Notes: a model not told the origin generated them from the letters alone. DNA of 64,000 bases from Halothiobacillus sp. 15-55-196 (GCA_002282715.1 NCKC01000001.1:1-64000); one strand, 5' to 3'; counted from the first letter of the stretch, positions 1 through 10,565 are shown. Numbers and translations: made by a program.

Positions 1-1016
1 CGCACCAGGGCGCCCGAAATGATGCAGCCGCCAGACACCATTGTGTCCACAGCCATACCGCGACGATCGTCCTCGTCGAACACAAACTTGGCGGGCGGCA
101 ATTGTTCCTGATGTGTCCAGATCGGCCAGTCGGTATCGTACAGATTCAGATCGGGGGTCACGCCAATCAGTTCAAGGTTCGCGGCCCAATAGGAGTCAAT
201 GGTCCCCACATCTCGCCAGTAGGCTTGGGTATTATTCTGGACATCCCGGAACGGATAAGCGAACACCTGATACCGTTTGATCACTCGGGGAATGACGTTC
301 TTACCGAAATCGTGATCCGAATTCGGATCATCCGCATCGTAAATCAGTTGCTCGAACAGAAATTTGGTATTGAAGACATAGATGCCCATCGACGCCAATG
401 CCCTGCCGGGATTACCCGGCATCTCCGGGGGGGTTTCGGGTTTCTCCAGAAACATGTTGACCCGCCCCTCGCCAGCAACACCCATTACGCCGAATGCCTT
501 GGCCTCATCCACGGGCACTTCGATACAGCCGATGGTCAAATCCGCTCCTTTTTCGACGTGGTAGGCAATCATCGGGCCATAGTCCATCTTGTAGATGTGA
601 TCACCAGCCAGAATGAGTGTGTATTCGGCATCATGGGTACGCAGGATGTCGATATTCTGATACACGGCATCGGCGGTACCGCTGTACCAGGACTGTTCGT
701 TGATCCTCTGCTGGGCCGGCAGCAGCTCAACGAACTCGTCACGGGCCATTCGGTTTGTGCCCCAGGCCAACTGAACGTGCTTGATGAGTGAGTGTGCCTT
801 GTACTGTGTCAGTACAGCCATGCGCCGAATGCCTGAATTGACGCAATTGGACAATGGGAAATCAATAATCCGGAACTTCCCACCGAAGGGAACGGCAGGC
901 TTTGCACGCCAATCAGTGAGTTGCTTGAGGCGAGACCCACGACCTCCCGACAAAACCAGAGCCAAAGTATCACGGGTAATTCGACTGACTAATCGTTTGG
1001 GGCTATCTACCAACAT
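1..1016 (-). CDS. glgC: Glucose-1-phosphate adenylyltransferase (ADP-glucose pyrophosphorylase), C-terminus off the window
   Basis: Makes ADP-glucose from glucose-1-phosphate and ATP, the first committed step of bacterial glycogen synthesis. Translating the minus strand gives 338 residues open to the left edge; the family is about 420 residues, so the C-terminal beta-helix part is missing. The N-terminal nucleotidyltransferase signature [13 protein letters not shown] is at residues 22-34, followed by [20 protein letters not shown]. Later motifs include [20 protein letters not shown] and [12 protein letters not shown], all typical of GlgC. The ATG start has an AGGGA about ten bases upstream. 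It is transcribed divergently from glgB, so the cluster is split over two promoters. Identification is secure; only the end is unseen. Confidence 0.95.
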   Translation of the reverse strand, partial: MLVDSPKRLVSRITRDTLALVLSGGRGSRLKQLTDWRAKPAVPFGGKFRIIDFPLSNCVNSGIRRMAVLTQYKAHSLIKHVQLAWGTNRMARDEFVELLPAQQRINEQSWYSGTADAVYQNIDILRTHDAEYTLILAGDHIYKMDYGPMIAYHVEKGADLTIGCIEVPVDEAKAFGVMGVAGEGRVNMFLEKPETPPEMPGNPGRALASMGIYVFNTKFLFEQLIYDADDPNSDHDFGKNVIPRVIKRYQVFAYPFRDVQNNTQAYWRDVGTIDSYWAANLELIGVTPDLNLYDTDWPIWTHQEQLPPAKFVFDEDDRRGMAVDTMVSGGCIISGALV

Positions 1017-1598
1017 AAAAATTTATCCCTATATCACTCTATTTAAGATAGTCGACTAAAAACGTTACAAACCTATGCTCATAACGAGATGGTTACTGAC
1101 CTCCGGGCACCTCGAAAAACCTACTGCGCGACCCGATTGCTGCGTTGGGCGGTGCTAACGCAAAGCTGGCGTCAGCCCGCTCCCTCGCCTATCTATTTGA
1201 TATGTCTCGGTCGCTGCGCTCCGACCGCCTTGCACTCGGGCCGCTCGTGACGGTTTTTCGAGGTGCCCCTCTGAAAATCAACTTTCATCATTCAGGCGCT
1301 CCAACCCATAATCCTACCCTTGGAATATGACCGTCAAGCCAAAATGGAAAATAAATTCCACCTCATTTTCACTACAAAAAGACAGGTTATCGACGACTTT
1401 GCTCAAACCAAGATCGCAACAAGCAACTCAAAGCGTGCATATATGAAATTTATCGACGGTTTTAACTCACCGGTTTATTTGCAGATCACAAGCCTTAAAG
1501 CCGCGGGCAATACGAAAGTTGAACAGTTTCACCATAAGGGATACCTTTATTCGTTGAGGCCAACCTAAACTATTCGTGCCAAAACAAGGAACCCATTG
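1017..1598. other. glgC-glgB divergent intergenic region
   Basis: This spacer separates the two divergent glycogen operons and contains the inverted-repeat element described separately. Close to glgC there is a perfect 10-bp palindrome, TAGTCGACTA, at 1049-1058, preceded by CTAT-N5-ATAG at 1040-1052; these could be operator or promoter elements. The AT-rich part from 1269 to 1598 should hold the glgB promoter, but no confident -35/-10 pair was found. Short open frames here lack ribosome-binding sites and recognisable protein features, so none is called. Confidence 0.5.
1105..1268. repeat. 164-bp MITE-like element with perfect 17-bp terminal inverted repeats
   Basis: The left arm at 1105-1121 reads GGGCACCTCGAAAAACC and the right arm at 1252-1268 is its exact reverse complement. 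The interior holds no convincing gene and has shorter self-complementary stretches, such as the GC-rich block around 1140-1190. Size, long perfect terminal repeats and intergenic position fit a non-autonomous miniature element or a repeated palindromic sequence. From memory, similar segments with a CTCGAAAAACC end occur in other proteobacterial genomes, but this was not checked. No second copy and no clear target duplication was found in the window. Confidence 0.6.
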
Positions 1599-3764
1599 AT
1601 GCAGCTAGATTTTCAACCCATTATCGAATCGAGAATGCATGATCCGTTTTCCTTGCTGGGCCGCCATCCACTTGGCGAGGGCAAATGTCGCTTTCACACC
1701 TACCAGCCTCAGGCCGAACAGGTCAAGATATTAAGCACTCAAAACGAGTGGCTTGAATTGACGGCCGATGCCTATTATCCCGGTATATTTGCTGGGCTCT
1801 TCTCCGAGGACTTGCTGCCTGTTCACCCGGTTCTGGAAATCGAAACCGCTGAACACCACAAGTACAAGATCACCGATCCCTACAGCTTCGGGCCAGTACT
1901 CGGCGAACTCGACCTGTACTTGTTCGGCGAAGGAAAGCACTACGACCTATGGAAAGTACTGGGCGCACACGTCATCACCATTGACGGCGTGGAAGGTGTG
2001 AAATTCGCCGTATGGGCTCCCAATGCCAGCCGCGTCAGCGTCGTGGGCGATTTCAACAACTGGGATGGCCGTCGCCATCCGATGCGCAGTCGAATCAGTA
2101 GTGGTGTCTGGGAATTGTTTATCCCGGGCCTGTCTGCTGGCGATTTTTACAAGTTTGAGATCAAAAACAGAGACACCCAGGCCACCAGCGTTCGCACCGA
2201 TCCCTTTGGTCGCAGCTTTGAACTTCGCCCCAATACTGCCGCCAAGGTAGTCAGTAACAAAGAGTTCCAGTGGACGGATCAATCCTGGTTCAAGGCGCGC
2301 GAGCAAAGAGACTGGATGCACGCCCCGATGAACATCTATGAAGTTCATTTGGGTTCATGGAAACTGACGGACAAACAATTCCCAACCTATACGGAATTAG
2401 CGGAGCAACTGATTCCGTATGTCAAAGAGCGTGGTTACACCCACATTGAATTGCTGCCCATCACGGAGCACCCCTTCGATGGCTCCTGGGGATACCAAAC
2501 CACGGGTTATTTCGCGCCGACCTCCCGTTTCGGTACGCCGGAGCAATTCAAAGCGTTCGTCAACAAGGCACACGAATCAGGCATCGGCATCATTCTTGAC
2601 TGGGTTCCGGCTCACTTTCCCCGAGATGAATTCGCCCTCGCCCGCTTCGATGGCACGGCACTCTATGAGCACGAAGACCCGCGGCGCGGGGAACACCGTG
2701 ACTGGGGCACCCTGATTTTCAATTACGGGCGCAAGGAGGTCAGCAATTTTTTGATTGCTTCCGCCCTGTACTGGCTCGAAGAAATGCATCTCGATGGCCT
2801 GCGTGTCGATGCCGTGGCATCCATGCTGTATCTCGATTATTCACGCGAACAAGGCGATTGGCTGCCAAACGCCTACGGCGGTCGCGAAAACCTGGAGGCC
2901 ATTGATTTTCTTCGCGCACTGAACCATGTGACACAAAGCCGGAACCCCGGTGCCTTGATGATGGCGGAAGAATCCACCGCCTGGCCATTGGTTTCAAGGC
3001 CGCCCGAGGTCGGCGGGCTTGGATTCGCATTGAAATGGAACATGGGCTGGATGAATGACACGCTGAAATACGTTCAGGAAGACCCCATCAACCGGCAGTA
3101 TCACCACAACAATCTGACATTCGGCCTGCTCTACACCTTTACGGAGAACTTCGTCCTTCCCTTTTCGCACGATGAAGTCGTGCATGGCAAAGGCTCGTTG
3201 CTGAACAAAATGCCCTGCGACGAATGGCAGAAATTCGCCAATCTTCGTCTTCTTCTGGCCTACCAATGCGCCTATCCAGGTAAAAAACTCCTGTTCATGG
3301 GCTGCGAATTCGGCCAGGGCAACGAGTGGAATCATGCCAAGCAACTCGACTGGTGGATGCTTGAATACAAACTCCATCAAGGCATCAGTCAACTCAGTTC
3401 GGCGCTCAATCACCTCTATAAAAATGAAGTGGCACTGCATTACCATGATTTTGAAGACTGTGGGTTCTCATGGAACGACTGTAACGACCGCCAGAACTCG
3501 ATCATCAGTTTCTTCAGGCACGCCAAAGGCCAGAATATCCTGACCATCCTTAATTTCACACCCGTCGTCCGGCGGAACTACAAAATCGGCATACCGAATA
3601 CCGACCAGTTGAATGTAGTATTCAATTCTGACGAGCCTGTTTATGGCGGCACGGGCACCGCATTGGAATTAACTCACCACAAAGACAGCCCCTATAACGG
3701 CCACAGTGCCCATATCAAACTGACATTGCCGCCGCTAGGCGCCCTGATGATCAGAATAAATTGA
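1599..3764 (+). CDS. glgB: 1,4-alpha-glucan branching enzyme
   Basis: Introduces alpha-1,6 branches into glycogen. The 721-residue protein has the usual layout: an N-terminal beta-sandwich region, a CBM48 module ([20 protein letters not shown] near residue 135), a GH13 barrel and a C-terminal beta domain. The catalytic triad is visible as Asp404 in [12 protein letters not shown], Glu457 in MMAEEST and Asp525 in [11 protein letters not shown], each one residue off the E. coli numbering. The second codon of the TTG-ATG pair was chosen as start because AAGGA lies eight bases before it. glgA follows after 16 bases, so the two are almost certainly co-transcribed. Full length and intact. Confidence 0.97.
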   Translation: MQLDFQPIIESRMHDPFSLLGRHPLGEGKCRFHTYQPQAEQVKILSTQNEWLELTADAYYPGIFAGLFSEDLLPVHPVLEIETAEHHKYKITDPYSFGPVLGELDLYLFGEGKHYDLWKVLGAHVITIDGVEGVKFAVWAPNASRVSVVGDFNNWDGRRHPMRSRISSGVWELFIPGLSAGDFYKFEIKNRDTQATSVRTDPFGRSFELRPNTAAKVVSNKEFQWTDQSWFKAREQRDWMHAPMNIYEVHLGSWKLTDKQFPTYTELAEQLIPYVKERGYTHIELLPITEHPFDGSWGYQTTGYFAPTSRFGTPEQFKAFVNKAHESGIGIILDWVPAHFPRDEFALARFDGTALYEHEDPRRGEHRDWGTLIFNYGRKEVSNFLIASALYWLEEMHLDGLRVDAVASMLYLDYSREQGDWLPNAYGGRENLEAIDFLRALNHVTQSRNPGALMMAEESTAWPLVSRPPEVGGLGFALKWNMGWMNDTLKYVQEDPINRQYHHNNLTFGLLYTFTENFVLPFSHDEVVHGKGSLLNKMPCDEWQKFANLRLLLAYQCAYPGKKLLFMGCEFGQGNEWNHAKQLDWWMLEYKLHQGISQLSSALNHLYKNEVALHYHDFEDCGFSWNDCNDRQNSIISFFRHAKGQNILTILNFTPVVRRNYKIGIPNTDQLNVVFNSDEPVYGGTGTALELTHHKDSPYNGHSAHIKLTLPPLGALMIRIN

Positions 3765-3780
3765 GGGATCAGACAGAATA

Positions 3781-5250
3781 ATGAACGTTCTTTTTGCCAC
3801 AAGCGAAATGTTCCCATTGATCAAAACCGGTGGGCTCGCCGATGTATCCGGCGCACTCCCACTGGCTTTAAGCCAAGTGGGCGTGGATGTACGTGTTGTA
3901 TTACCAAGATATGCCAACATCAAAGTTGATTTAATTGAATCTGAAATCCAAATTGGTCAAAAAGAAATTTTGGGACAACCCGTAAAGATCAACCTTGCCA
4001 ACTTGAACACTGGGCATCTGGTCTACTTGGTCGATCATCCGGTATTTTCAGCACGTCAGGGCAACCCCTATATAGGGCCGGACGGCAACAACTGGCATGA
4101 CAATCCGGATCGGTATGGCTTGTTTTGTCGGGCTGTTGTCGCCCTGTCTACCGGACTTTTCGGCGATGCATGGAAGCCGGACATCATCCACAGCAACGAC
4201 TGGCAAACAGGATTGATCCCGGCACTACTCTCTGAAAGCAGTTCGCCAAAAAATATTTTCACCATTCATAACCTGGCTTACCAAGGGGTATTCGATCGTC
4301 CGACTTTCGAACGCTTGGGCCTGCCCTGGTCCCTCTGGCGCCCGGATGCGCTGGAATACTGGGGAAATATGTCCTTCATGAAAGCCGGTATCGTCTTCTC
4401 GGAATTCGTCACCACAGTCAGCAAAACCTATGCACAGGAAATCCAGTCGCCGGAATTCGGATACGGGCTTGATGGCCTGCTCCATCATAAGCAGAATCGA
4501 CTTAAGGGAATCCTTAACGGTATAGGTGAAGACTGGAACCCGCAAACCGATCCAATGCTTGAAAACCCTTTCAGCACCGAAGACATGACCGGAAAGGCAA
4601 TCATCAAGGAAAACATTCAACGCGAATTCGGCCTGACGATCGATGGCAACATACCACTCATTACCTATGTCGGTCGGTTGGTCGAGCAAAAAGGGATCGA
4701 TCTGCTCATCCAAGCAATCGAAACCTTGGGCGGCACGCAGGTACAGTTTGCCATTCTGGGGGCGGGAGAACATCGGTTTGAGCACGCCTTACGTAGCCTC
4801 GCAGCCAAGAATCCGGATCGGATCGCGGTTGTCATCGGCTATGACGAAAAACTGGCGCACCGGCTCGAAGCCGCTGGCGACGCATTCATCATGCCCAGCC
4901 GATTCGAACCCTGTGGCCTGAATCAAATGTACAGCCTACGATACGGCACCCTGCCGATTGTTCACCGGGTGGGTGGCCTGGCCGATACTGTTTCGCATAT
5001 CACGCCAGAAAGCATCAAGGATGGTTCCGCTTCCGGTATTGTTATCGATCATCTCGATGTTTCCGCCATCCACTGGGCCATCGGATATTTCATGGAAATT
5101 TACAAAGATCGAAACTTATACAGAAAAATCCAGCGACAAGGAATGCAAAAGGACTTCGGATGGATAACCAGTGCCAAAGAGTATAAAAAAATTTATTCTG
5201 CTGCACTCAAGGGACAGACCTATGATGAATCGAGTCAACACGAACACTGA
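3781..5250 (+). CDS. glgA: Glycogen synthase (ADP-glucose dependent)
   Basis: Transfers glucose from ADP-glucose to the growing alpha-1,4-glucan chain (GT5 family). At 489 residues it matches the family length. The N-terminal substrate motif KTGGLADV begins at Lys15, and the C-terminal nucleotide-binding half contains YVGRLVEQKGIDLL and PSRFEPCGLNQMYSLRYG, with the conserved Glu at residue 376. It lies directly behind glgB. Its last 29 bases overlap the start of the DUF1631 gene, which suggests translational coupling to a gene that is not a known glycogen enzyme. Confidence 0.97.
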   Translation: MNVLFATSEMFPLIKTGGLADVSGALPLALSQVGVDVRVVLPRYANIKVDLIESEIQIGQKEILGQPVKINLANLNTGHLVYLVDHPVFSARQGNPYIGPDGNNWHDNPDRYGLFCRAVVALSTGLFGDAWKPDIIHSNDWQTGLIPALLSESSSPKNIFTIHNLAYQGVFDRPTFERLGLPWSLWRPDALEYWGNMSFMKAGIVFSEFVTTVSKTYAQEIQSPEFGYGLDGLLHHKQNRLKGILNGIGEDWNPQTDPMLENPFSTEDMTGKAIIKENIQREFGLTIDGNIPLITYVGRLVEQKGIDLLIQAIETLGGTQVQFAILGAGEHRFEHALRSLAAKNPDRIAVVIGYDEKLAHRLEAAGDAFIMPSRFEPCGLNQMYSLRYGTLPIVHRVGGLADTVSHITPESIKDGSASGIVIDHLDVSAIHWAIGYFMEIYKDRNLYRKIQRQGMQKDFGWITSAKEYKKIYSAALKGQTYDESSQHEH

Positions 5251-7402
5251 AGAACTGAGAGGTGAACTTGATCGACTCGCGCAGTCGGCATTGGATAGCG
5301 CTTTAAACAGCCTTTTTAACGAAATAGAAAAGAAGCTGTTTACGCGTGCTGATCACACCTCAAATCAGCACGACAAGTCAGAGCTATTCGAAAAAATTGC
5401 CCAGCTTAAAAACAACAGGAACAATTTCGAAGACACGCTTTACTCCGTTATCACGGAAAGTAATCCGATTCTGAATCAGATCAATTGGGCGAGTCTAGTT
5501 CAAAACCGATCTCTTGCACTGCAAATGGAGGACATGATTGCGCATGCCAAGGCAAAGTTCGGCATTGAGCACGCGCAGTATGAATCCAGAATCAAAAGTC
5601 TGAACCTGACAGATGAAGAATGCTTTCCCAAGCACCTGTACACCGTATCCTCTATCACCTACGGCTTTATAAAGGCGAGCGGGTTGTTCCAGAGTGATAT
5701 TCGGGACAACCTGATCCGTTCTCTCGGCACCAACGTACTGTACAAGTTGGAACCACTCTACATTTTATTAAACGATCTGCTGATTCAATCCGGCGTGATT
5801 CCCGAAGTCAAAAGCAAACGAACACCACAACGATCAGAGCTGGAGTCGTTGATCGATGCCATCTCAAACAGCGAGTCGCTCATTGAAGAACAACTGACTG
5901 AACACACGAGAATTTCCTCAGAAGAAATCCAGAGTTTCCTGAAATCATCGGTAGATAATAAAGACATATTTCTGCAGTCCAAATCATCATGGTCACCGAA
6001 AAACCTAATTGAATCGATTGTTGGGCATTTCAGAAAATCACACCCCAGTCTGCTATCGAAAATCGAGCTCCATTATCATGATCGGGAAATAATCACGCTT
6101 GCCGGAGCCATTCTCTCTGACCTGATCAATAATGACGATATTAACCCGATCATTAAAAATCAGGCGATTGCACTGCAAACCATCATCCTGCATACCGCGT
6201 TTACGGATATTGACTTTTTCAGCAACCTCAAAAATCCAGCCCGTGAAGTACTCAGCAAATTGGCCATGCTTGGGTCAGACCCTTATCTTGGTACCGATGA
6301 TCTTGAAAAAATCGCCAATTCAGTTAAATCGTTCATAAGATCAACAACATCCAAAACAACACCCGCTTTCGATGCCTTATCTCGAGAACTCGATACGATC
6401 GAAAACAGTGAAATCCATCACGCCAAGAACTCACAAACGGACAAATATCCGTTAAACACTTCGGTAACCGTCAGAAGCCGAAACCGGGTTACCTTCATTA
6501 TCAACAGTGCAATCGGGGCTGCGTCACTCCCTGTTGAGGCCAGCGACTTCTTAAAAAACGTGCTGAATCCATTCATGGTCCACGTTCTTATGACCTATGG
6601 CCGACAATGTGCCGAATGGAAAGAAGCACTGGCCGTCCTGGACGCTGTTATTCAGCTGGAAGTCTCAGGCGCTAACGACATCCGCGATACGCTGATCGTT
6701 GAAAGCAAGGTAAAGGAACTGATCAAACACCCTGTTTTTGGTGATAACTTCTTCAAAGTAGCGGCGCAAAAAACGGCCACCGACAACTATTTTTCCCATC
6801 TGAAGGACAAGCGGGCTCAACTGTCACTTATCCAGCAAAGTCCGGAAGAAGAACGCGAAGCCCCGAGCACCTCGCGGCGTCAACACCAACCAAGTGCTGA
6901 GCCTGTCGTCGAACAGGTTGAGCGGGCCGAACCTGAAGCAAAGGCGTCGTCCGGCACGGCTTCGCCGCTAACTCACGAGGACGCAGACGAGGTGAGCGCT
7001 GAGCGACCTGACGAGCGCTCAACGGAAAGCGAGGAGGCAAAGCCTGATGCCGCCGTACCAGTCGAAGAAACGAAGCAGCCAGAGCCGTCTCCTTACGATC
7101 AATTGTGCACCGATCCACGAATCAAACAGTTTCTGGATCGTCACATTCTAAACAATGAGTGGCTTCAGATTTATACATCTGATGATGCTGCGCTTAGGCG
7201 CCTGAAAGCCAGCAAGGTCAACATGGAACTCAAAATTGTCAGTTTCGCCAACAGAAACGGAGAAATCACCCTCGTCCTTCCCATCGCCCAATTTGTCAGT
7301 GATCTATTCGAAAACCGCAGTAACCCCGTCTTTGACAATCCGAATTACAACAGCGCAAAACAACAGCTTCTGGATACGTTTAAATCAGAGGGCTTAGTAT
7401 AA
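5222..7402 (+). CDS. DUF1631 family protein
   Basis: A 726-residue, mostly helical, probably cytoplasmic protein of unknown function. Segments such as TAFTDIDFFSNLKNPAREVL and FLKNVLNPFMVHVLMTYG, followed by EWKEAL, resemble DUF1631 proteins of other gammaproteobacteria, which are often found with PilZ proteins. Residues of about 535-625 form an acidic, Pro/Glu/Ser-rich low-complexity linker, more GC-rich than the flanking sequence, before a short folded-looking C-terminus. The ATG at 5222 is chosen because AAGGGA stands seven bases before it; an upstream in-frame start lacks this. It overlaps glgA and touches the PilZ gene. No catalytic motif was recognised. Confidence 0.75.
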   Translation: MMNRVNTNTEELRGELDRLAQSALDSALNSLFNEIEKKLFTRADHTSNQHDKSELFEKIAQLKNNRNNFEDTLYSVITESNPILNQINWASLVQNRSLALQMEDMIAHAKAKFGIEHAQYESRIKSLNLTDEECFPKHLYTVSSITYGFIKASGLFQSDIRDNLIRSLGTNVLYKLEPLYILLNDLLIQSGVIPEVKSKRTPQRSELESLIDAISNSESLIEEQLTEHTRISSEEIQSFLKSSVDNKDIFLQSKSSWSPKNLIESIVGHFRKSHPSLLSKIELHYHDREIITLAGAILSDLINNDDINPIIKNQAIALQTIILHTAFTDIDFFSNLKNPAREVLSKLAMLGSDPYLGTDDLEKIANSVKSFIRSTTSKTTPAFDALSRELDTIENSEIHHAKNSQTDKYPLNTSVTVRSRNRVTFIINSAIGAASLPVEASDFLKNVLNPFMVHVLMTYGRQCAEWKEALAVLDAVIQLEVSGANDIRDTLIVESKVKELIKHPVFGDNFFKVAAQKTATDNYFSHLKDKRAQLSLIQQSPEEEREAPSTSRRQHQPSAEPVVEQVERAEPEAKASSGTASPLTHEDADEVSAERPDERSTESEEAKPDAAVPVEETKQPEPSPYDQLCTDPRIKQFLDRHILNNEWLQIYTSDDAALRRLKASKVNMELKIVSFANRNGEITLVLPIAQFVSDLFENRSNPVFDNPNYNSAKQQLLDTFKSEGLV

Positions 7403-7774
7403 ATGGACGCCAGCAACCCAACACAAAATGACAACAATCTGGATAGGCGAGACTTCAACCGAATCAAGGTCAGGGGCAAGGTTTTACTGAAATGCATGAC
7501 CCCGCCTTTTGAGATATTCAATGCCGAAATCATCGATGTCAGTGCCAATGGACTGAACATTTCCACAAATAACGCGCTTGCCTTAAACCTGCCTGTACAA
7601 CTTTCCGTATGCACCATAAATGACAACAACGTGTTCTTCATGAACGGCAAGATCACTTGGTGCGAGCAGTCGACGAACGGTCAAGGCGAACCTGTGTACA
7701 ACGTTGGCGTTGAAATTCAATTCGTTCGTAGAAACAAGGATTACCACGATTGGAGAGCGTTGTATATTGCTTAA
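7403..7774 (+). CDS. PilZ domain protein, putative c-di-GMP receptor
   Basis: A single-domain 123-residue PilZ protein. Both c-di-GMP contacts of the family are present: the RxxxR motif in RRDFNRIKV near residue 15, and the (D/N)xSxxG motif as DVSANG near residue 47. The rest fits the six-stranded PilZ barrel, ending in a segment like NVGVEIQFV. It starts on the base after the DUF1631 stop codon, so the two are translationally linked. Inference: the pair couples c-di-GMP to an unknown output and may be co-expressed with glycogen synthesis. It ends 24 bp before the convergent recR. Confidence 0.85.
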   Translation: MDASNPTQNDNNLDRRDFNRIKVRGKVLLKCMTPPFEIFNAEIIDVSANGLNISTNNALALNLPVQLSVCTINDNNVFFMNGKITWCEQSTNGQGEPVYNVGVEIQFVRRNKDYHDWRALYIA

Positions 7775-7798
7775 AAGCCGCGACTAAAATACCTGCCC

Positions 7799-8392
7799 TT
7801 ATACGGAACGCCTTGATTTAAGCGCCAGACTCAGTGTTTGGGCATCGAGATATTCCAGCTCCCCCCCCATGGGTACGCCCTGAGCCAGTCGGGTTACCTT
7901 GTAGCGGGCAGGATCAACCCGATCCATGATGTAGCCTGCGGTGGCTTCGCCTTCGATGGTCGCGCTGGTCGCCATGATGATTTCTTCGACAGGGCTGTTT
8001 GCCAATCGATTCATCAACTCGGGAATACCAATGTCATCGGGGCCGATGCCATCTAAAGGGGATAAATGCCCAGACAGGATAAAGTACAACCCCTGGTATG
8101 CCCCGGATTGCTCAATCGCCAACCAATCGGTTGGTGATTCGACAATGCAGAGCTGGGTCGCATCTCTTTGATGATCCGCACAAACCGGGCAAACCGGCGT
8201 TTCAGAGAATATGCGGCAGGATTCGCAGCGACCGATGCCCTCAAGCGCCGCAACGATCGCCTTTGCCAGTTGGGCCGCCCCTTCACGATCATGTTCGAGC
8301 AATTGCAAAGCCATTCGCTGCGCGGTTTTCTGCCCGACCGAGGGCAATCCTCTCAGGGCCTGAACCAATGCGACGAACTTGGGCGAGAACAT
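7799..8392 (-). CDS. recR: Recombination mediator protein RecR
   Basis: Works with RecF and RecO to load RecA at single-stranded gaps. The 197-residue protein shows the N-terminal helix-hairpin-helix (LRGLPSVGQKTAQRMALQLL), a four-Cys zinc finger (Cys56, Cys59, Cys68, Cys71) and a TOPRIM domain beginning at LCIVESPTDWLAIE. The end has the RecR hallmark AQGVPMGGELEYLD. Last gene of the dnaX-ybaB-recR run, ten bases after ybaB, an order conserved in many bacteria. Complete and unremarkable. Confidence 0.97.
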   Translation of the reverse strand: MFSPKFVALVQALRGLPSVGQKTAQRMALQLLEHDREGAAQLAKAIVAALEGIGRCESCRIFSETPVCPVCADHQRDATQLCIVESPTDWLAIEQSGAYQGLYFILSGHLSPLDGIGPDDIGIPELMNRLANSPVEEIIMATSATIEGEATAGYIMDRVDPARYKVTRLAQGVPMGGELEYLDAQTLSLALKSRRSV

Positions 8393-8402
8393 AGACGTAG
8401 GA

Positions 8403-8729
8403 TCAGAAAGGCAGCTTCATGCCCGCTGGCAGGTTCATGCCCGCTGTGACACTGGACATCATTTCCTGCTGATTGTGTTCAACCCGGCGTACGGCATCGT
8501 TCACGGCCGCAGCAATCAGATCTTCCAGCATTTCCTTGTCATCGTCCATGAGGCTGTCGTCAATAATCAGCCGACGCACTTCGTGCTTGCCGGTCATGGT
8601 GACCTTGACCAGACCTGCGCCTGATTCGCCCGTCACTTCGATTTTGGCCACCTCTTCCTGCATGCGCTGCATCTTTTCCTGCATCTGCTGGGCTTGTTTC
8701 ATCAAATTGCCGATTCCACCTTTCATCAT
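8403..8729 (-). CDS. ybaB: YbaB/EbfC family nucleoid-associated protein
   Basis: A small dimeric DNA-binding protein of 108 residues. It begins with a methionine/glutamine-rich helix ([20 protein letters not shown]), followed by the EVTG...[11 protein letters not shown] strand region and a C-terminal [13 protein letters not shown] helix, as in E. coli YbaB. It sits between dnaX and recR, the usual operon position. Family members bind DNA loosely and may have a role in repair or nucleoid structure; nothing in the sequence refines this. Confidence 0.95.
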   Translation of the reverse strand: MMKGGIGNLMKQAQQMQEKMQRMQEEVAKIEVTGESGAGLVKVTMTGKHEVRRLIIDDSLMDDDKEMLEDLIAAAVNDAVRRVEHNQQEMMSSVTAGMNLPAGMKLPF

Positions 8730-8770
8730 GGCTTGATTCTCCTGTATGGGGTTTGTATTTGATCGGTGTT

Positions 8771-10528
8771 TTATGCGAGTTCTGATTCTCCGTCACGCGG
8801 AAGAATACTTTCTTCAACAAGTTGAGCCCCTGCCTGCTCCTGCAAAAGTTGCACAACGGGGTGTTGCATAATGCTCTCTCTTCGTTGCTGTTGCAGGCTG
8901 ATCTCTTCCTGATGCCTGCGTTCGGCGGGGGTCATGGCCGTTTCCACAGGGAACGCGGTTGGGGATTGGGCAGGTGCCGAATCGTTCTGCCCGATCACGA
9001 TTTTCACTTTTGAGGTATCGGCCAGTTTAGAAAGCTGGGAAAGCAAGCTTTCCCGCGCACGGGCATTGGCGATCACTTCGTATTGAGAGGCAACCACAAG
9101 TTGGACCTGCCCGTCGACAATGTTGAGGTGGCAGCGATCTGCCAGGTTCCGCCCCGGCTGAGCGGGTATGCGCTCAACCCATTGATGCCATGGCAGGTCG
9201 GTCAATTGGGCGTGGGCATGACCAGAATGTTCAGATTTGTCCTGAACCGGGGTTGACTGCGCAACAATCGGCTCTGCGACCCGATGCTCGGCACTTTCCT
9301 GCAAACGCGCCACGGTTTCGGGCTCGGATTCGGCTTGGGTGATTGATGAAGAAGCCAATTCTGGCCTTGTCTTTGCAGCAGACACGCGGCGGGCATCGGA
9401 TGGATAAAAACGGGCAGCAGTTCCTGTCGCTGTAACGGCGCCGTTTGAAGGCTCGCCCCCCGGCTGGAATGCCAGCATACGAAGAAGCGTCATTTCAAGG
9501 CCGATCCGTGCATTGGGCGACCAGGCCATATCGCGCCGGCCCGTCGTTGCGATCTGATACCACAACTGCAACAGTTGCGGATCGATGGATTTCAATTCAT
9601 CCGGGGGCGGATTGGCCGCAGCAGACAGGGACTGAACCCACTGCCCCATCGCCAACTGATGAATGGACTCGATGAACTGTGCCAGAAGAATCGCCGGCTC
9701 TACCGCACGATCCAGTGCTTCGTCGACCAGAGCAAACAGCCGGTCCGCCGACTGCTGGGAGAGCGCATCGATCATGTCCCAAATGATTTGATGGTCGCTC
9801 AAACCCAGAATCTGGCTCACCTGAACCGAATCGAGCTGACCGCCGGTGAAAGCGATGGCCTGGTCGAGCAGACTCAAGGCGTCCCGCATCGAACCATTTG
9901 CTGCCTCGGCAATCAAGTGCAGGGCAGCAGGTTCGAAGGCAATGTTTTCCTTTTGCAGAACATCGGCCAGATGCTGTTGAATCTGGGAAAGCGGCAGGGC
10001 GCGCAAATTGAACTGCAAGCAGCGGGAGAGCACCGTGACAGGAAGCTTCTGGGGGTCGGTGGTGGCCAGCAGAAACTTGACGTGTTCTGGCGGTTCTTCA
10101 AGCGTCTTTAAAAGCGCATTGAAGCTCGATTTCGAGAACATGTGCACTTCGTCGATCAGATAGATCTTGAACCGACCGCGCACCGGCGCGTAGGCCACGT
10201 TCTCGAGCAGGTCACGGGTATCGTCTACGCCGGTGCGCGAAGCGGCATCGACTTCAATCAAATCGACAAAGCGGCCCTGATCAATTTCAACGCAGGCACT
10301 GCACACGCCACAGGGTGTGCTGGATATGCCGTGCTCGCAATTGAGCGCCTTGGCAAAAATTCGTGCGACAGTCGTCTTGCCCACACCCCGGGTGCCTGTG
10401 AACAGGTAAGCATGGTGCAAACGGCTTTGATCCAGCGCATTCGTCAGCGCTTGCAGGACATGGCCTTGGCCAACCATTTCGGCAAAGCTTTTGGGACGCC
10501 ATTTACGCGCAAGTACGAGATAACTCAT
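8771..10528 (-). CDS. dnaX: DNA polymerase III subunits gamma/tau
   Basis: Clamp-loader ATPase that organises the replicative polymerase. Domain I has the Walker A motif GTRGVGKT at residues 45-52, the zinc-binding cysteines Cys64, Cys73, Cys76 and Cys79, Walker B around LIDEVHMFS, and the sensor-like [18 protein letters not shown]. After about residue 360 comes a variable Ala/Glu/Ser-rich linker and a tau-specific C-terminal domain. At 585 residues it is somewhat shorter than E. coli tau (643). No E. coli-style A6G slippery heptamer was noticed, so a programmed frameshift producing gamma is not evident. It lies just downstream of the SRP RNA gene. Confidence 0.96.
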   Translation of the reverse strand: MSYLVLARKWRPKSFAEMVGQGHVLQALTNALDQSRLHHAYLFTGTRGVGKTTVARIFAKALNCEHGISSTPCGVCSACVEIDQGRFVDLIEVDAASRTGVDDTRDLLENVAYAPVRGRFKIYLIDEVHMFSKSSFNALLKTLEEPPEHVKFLLATTDPQKLPVTVLSRCLQFNLRALPLSQIQQHLADVLQKENIAFEPAALHLIAEAANGSMRDALSLLDQAIAFTGGQLDSVQVSQILGLSDHQIIWDMIDALSQQSADRLFALVDEALDRAVEPAILLAQFIESIHQLAMGQWVQSLSAAANPPPDELKSIDPQLLQLWYQIATTGRRDMAWSPNARIGLEMTLLRMLAFQPGGEPSNGAVTATGTAARFYPSDARRVSAAKTRPELASSSITQAESEPETVARLQESAEHRVAEPIVAQSTPVQDKSEHSGHAHAQLTDLPWHQWVERIPAQPGRNLADRCHLNIVDGQVQLVVASQYEVIANARARESLLSQLSKLADTSKVKIVIGQNDSAPAQSPTAFPVETAMTPAERRHQEEISLQQQRRESIMQHPVVQLLQEQAGAQLVEESILPRDGESELA

Positions 10529-10565
10529 AGCGCAACAGCCGACTTGAATGGAATGAATCTGGGGA

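Noticed and set aside
102-791. A 229-codon plus-strand open frame near the left edge
   Set aside because: It is the antisense shadow of glgC; the minus-strand translation gives an unmistakable ADP-glucose pyrophosphorylase.
1145-1568. Two short plus-strand open frames (61 and 82 codons) between glgC and glgB
   Set aside because: The first lies mostly within the inverted-repeat element; neither has a ribosome-binding site or recognisable protein character.
8771-10528. Programmed frameshift in dnaX for a gamma subunit
   Set aside because: No A6G-type slippery heptamer was noticed and the frame is intact to a tau-like end.
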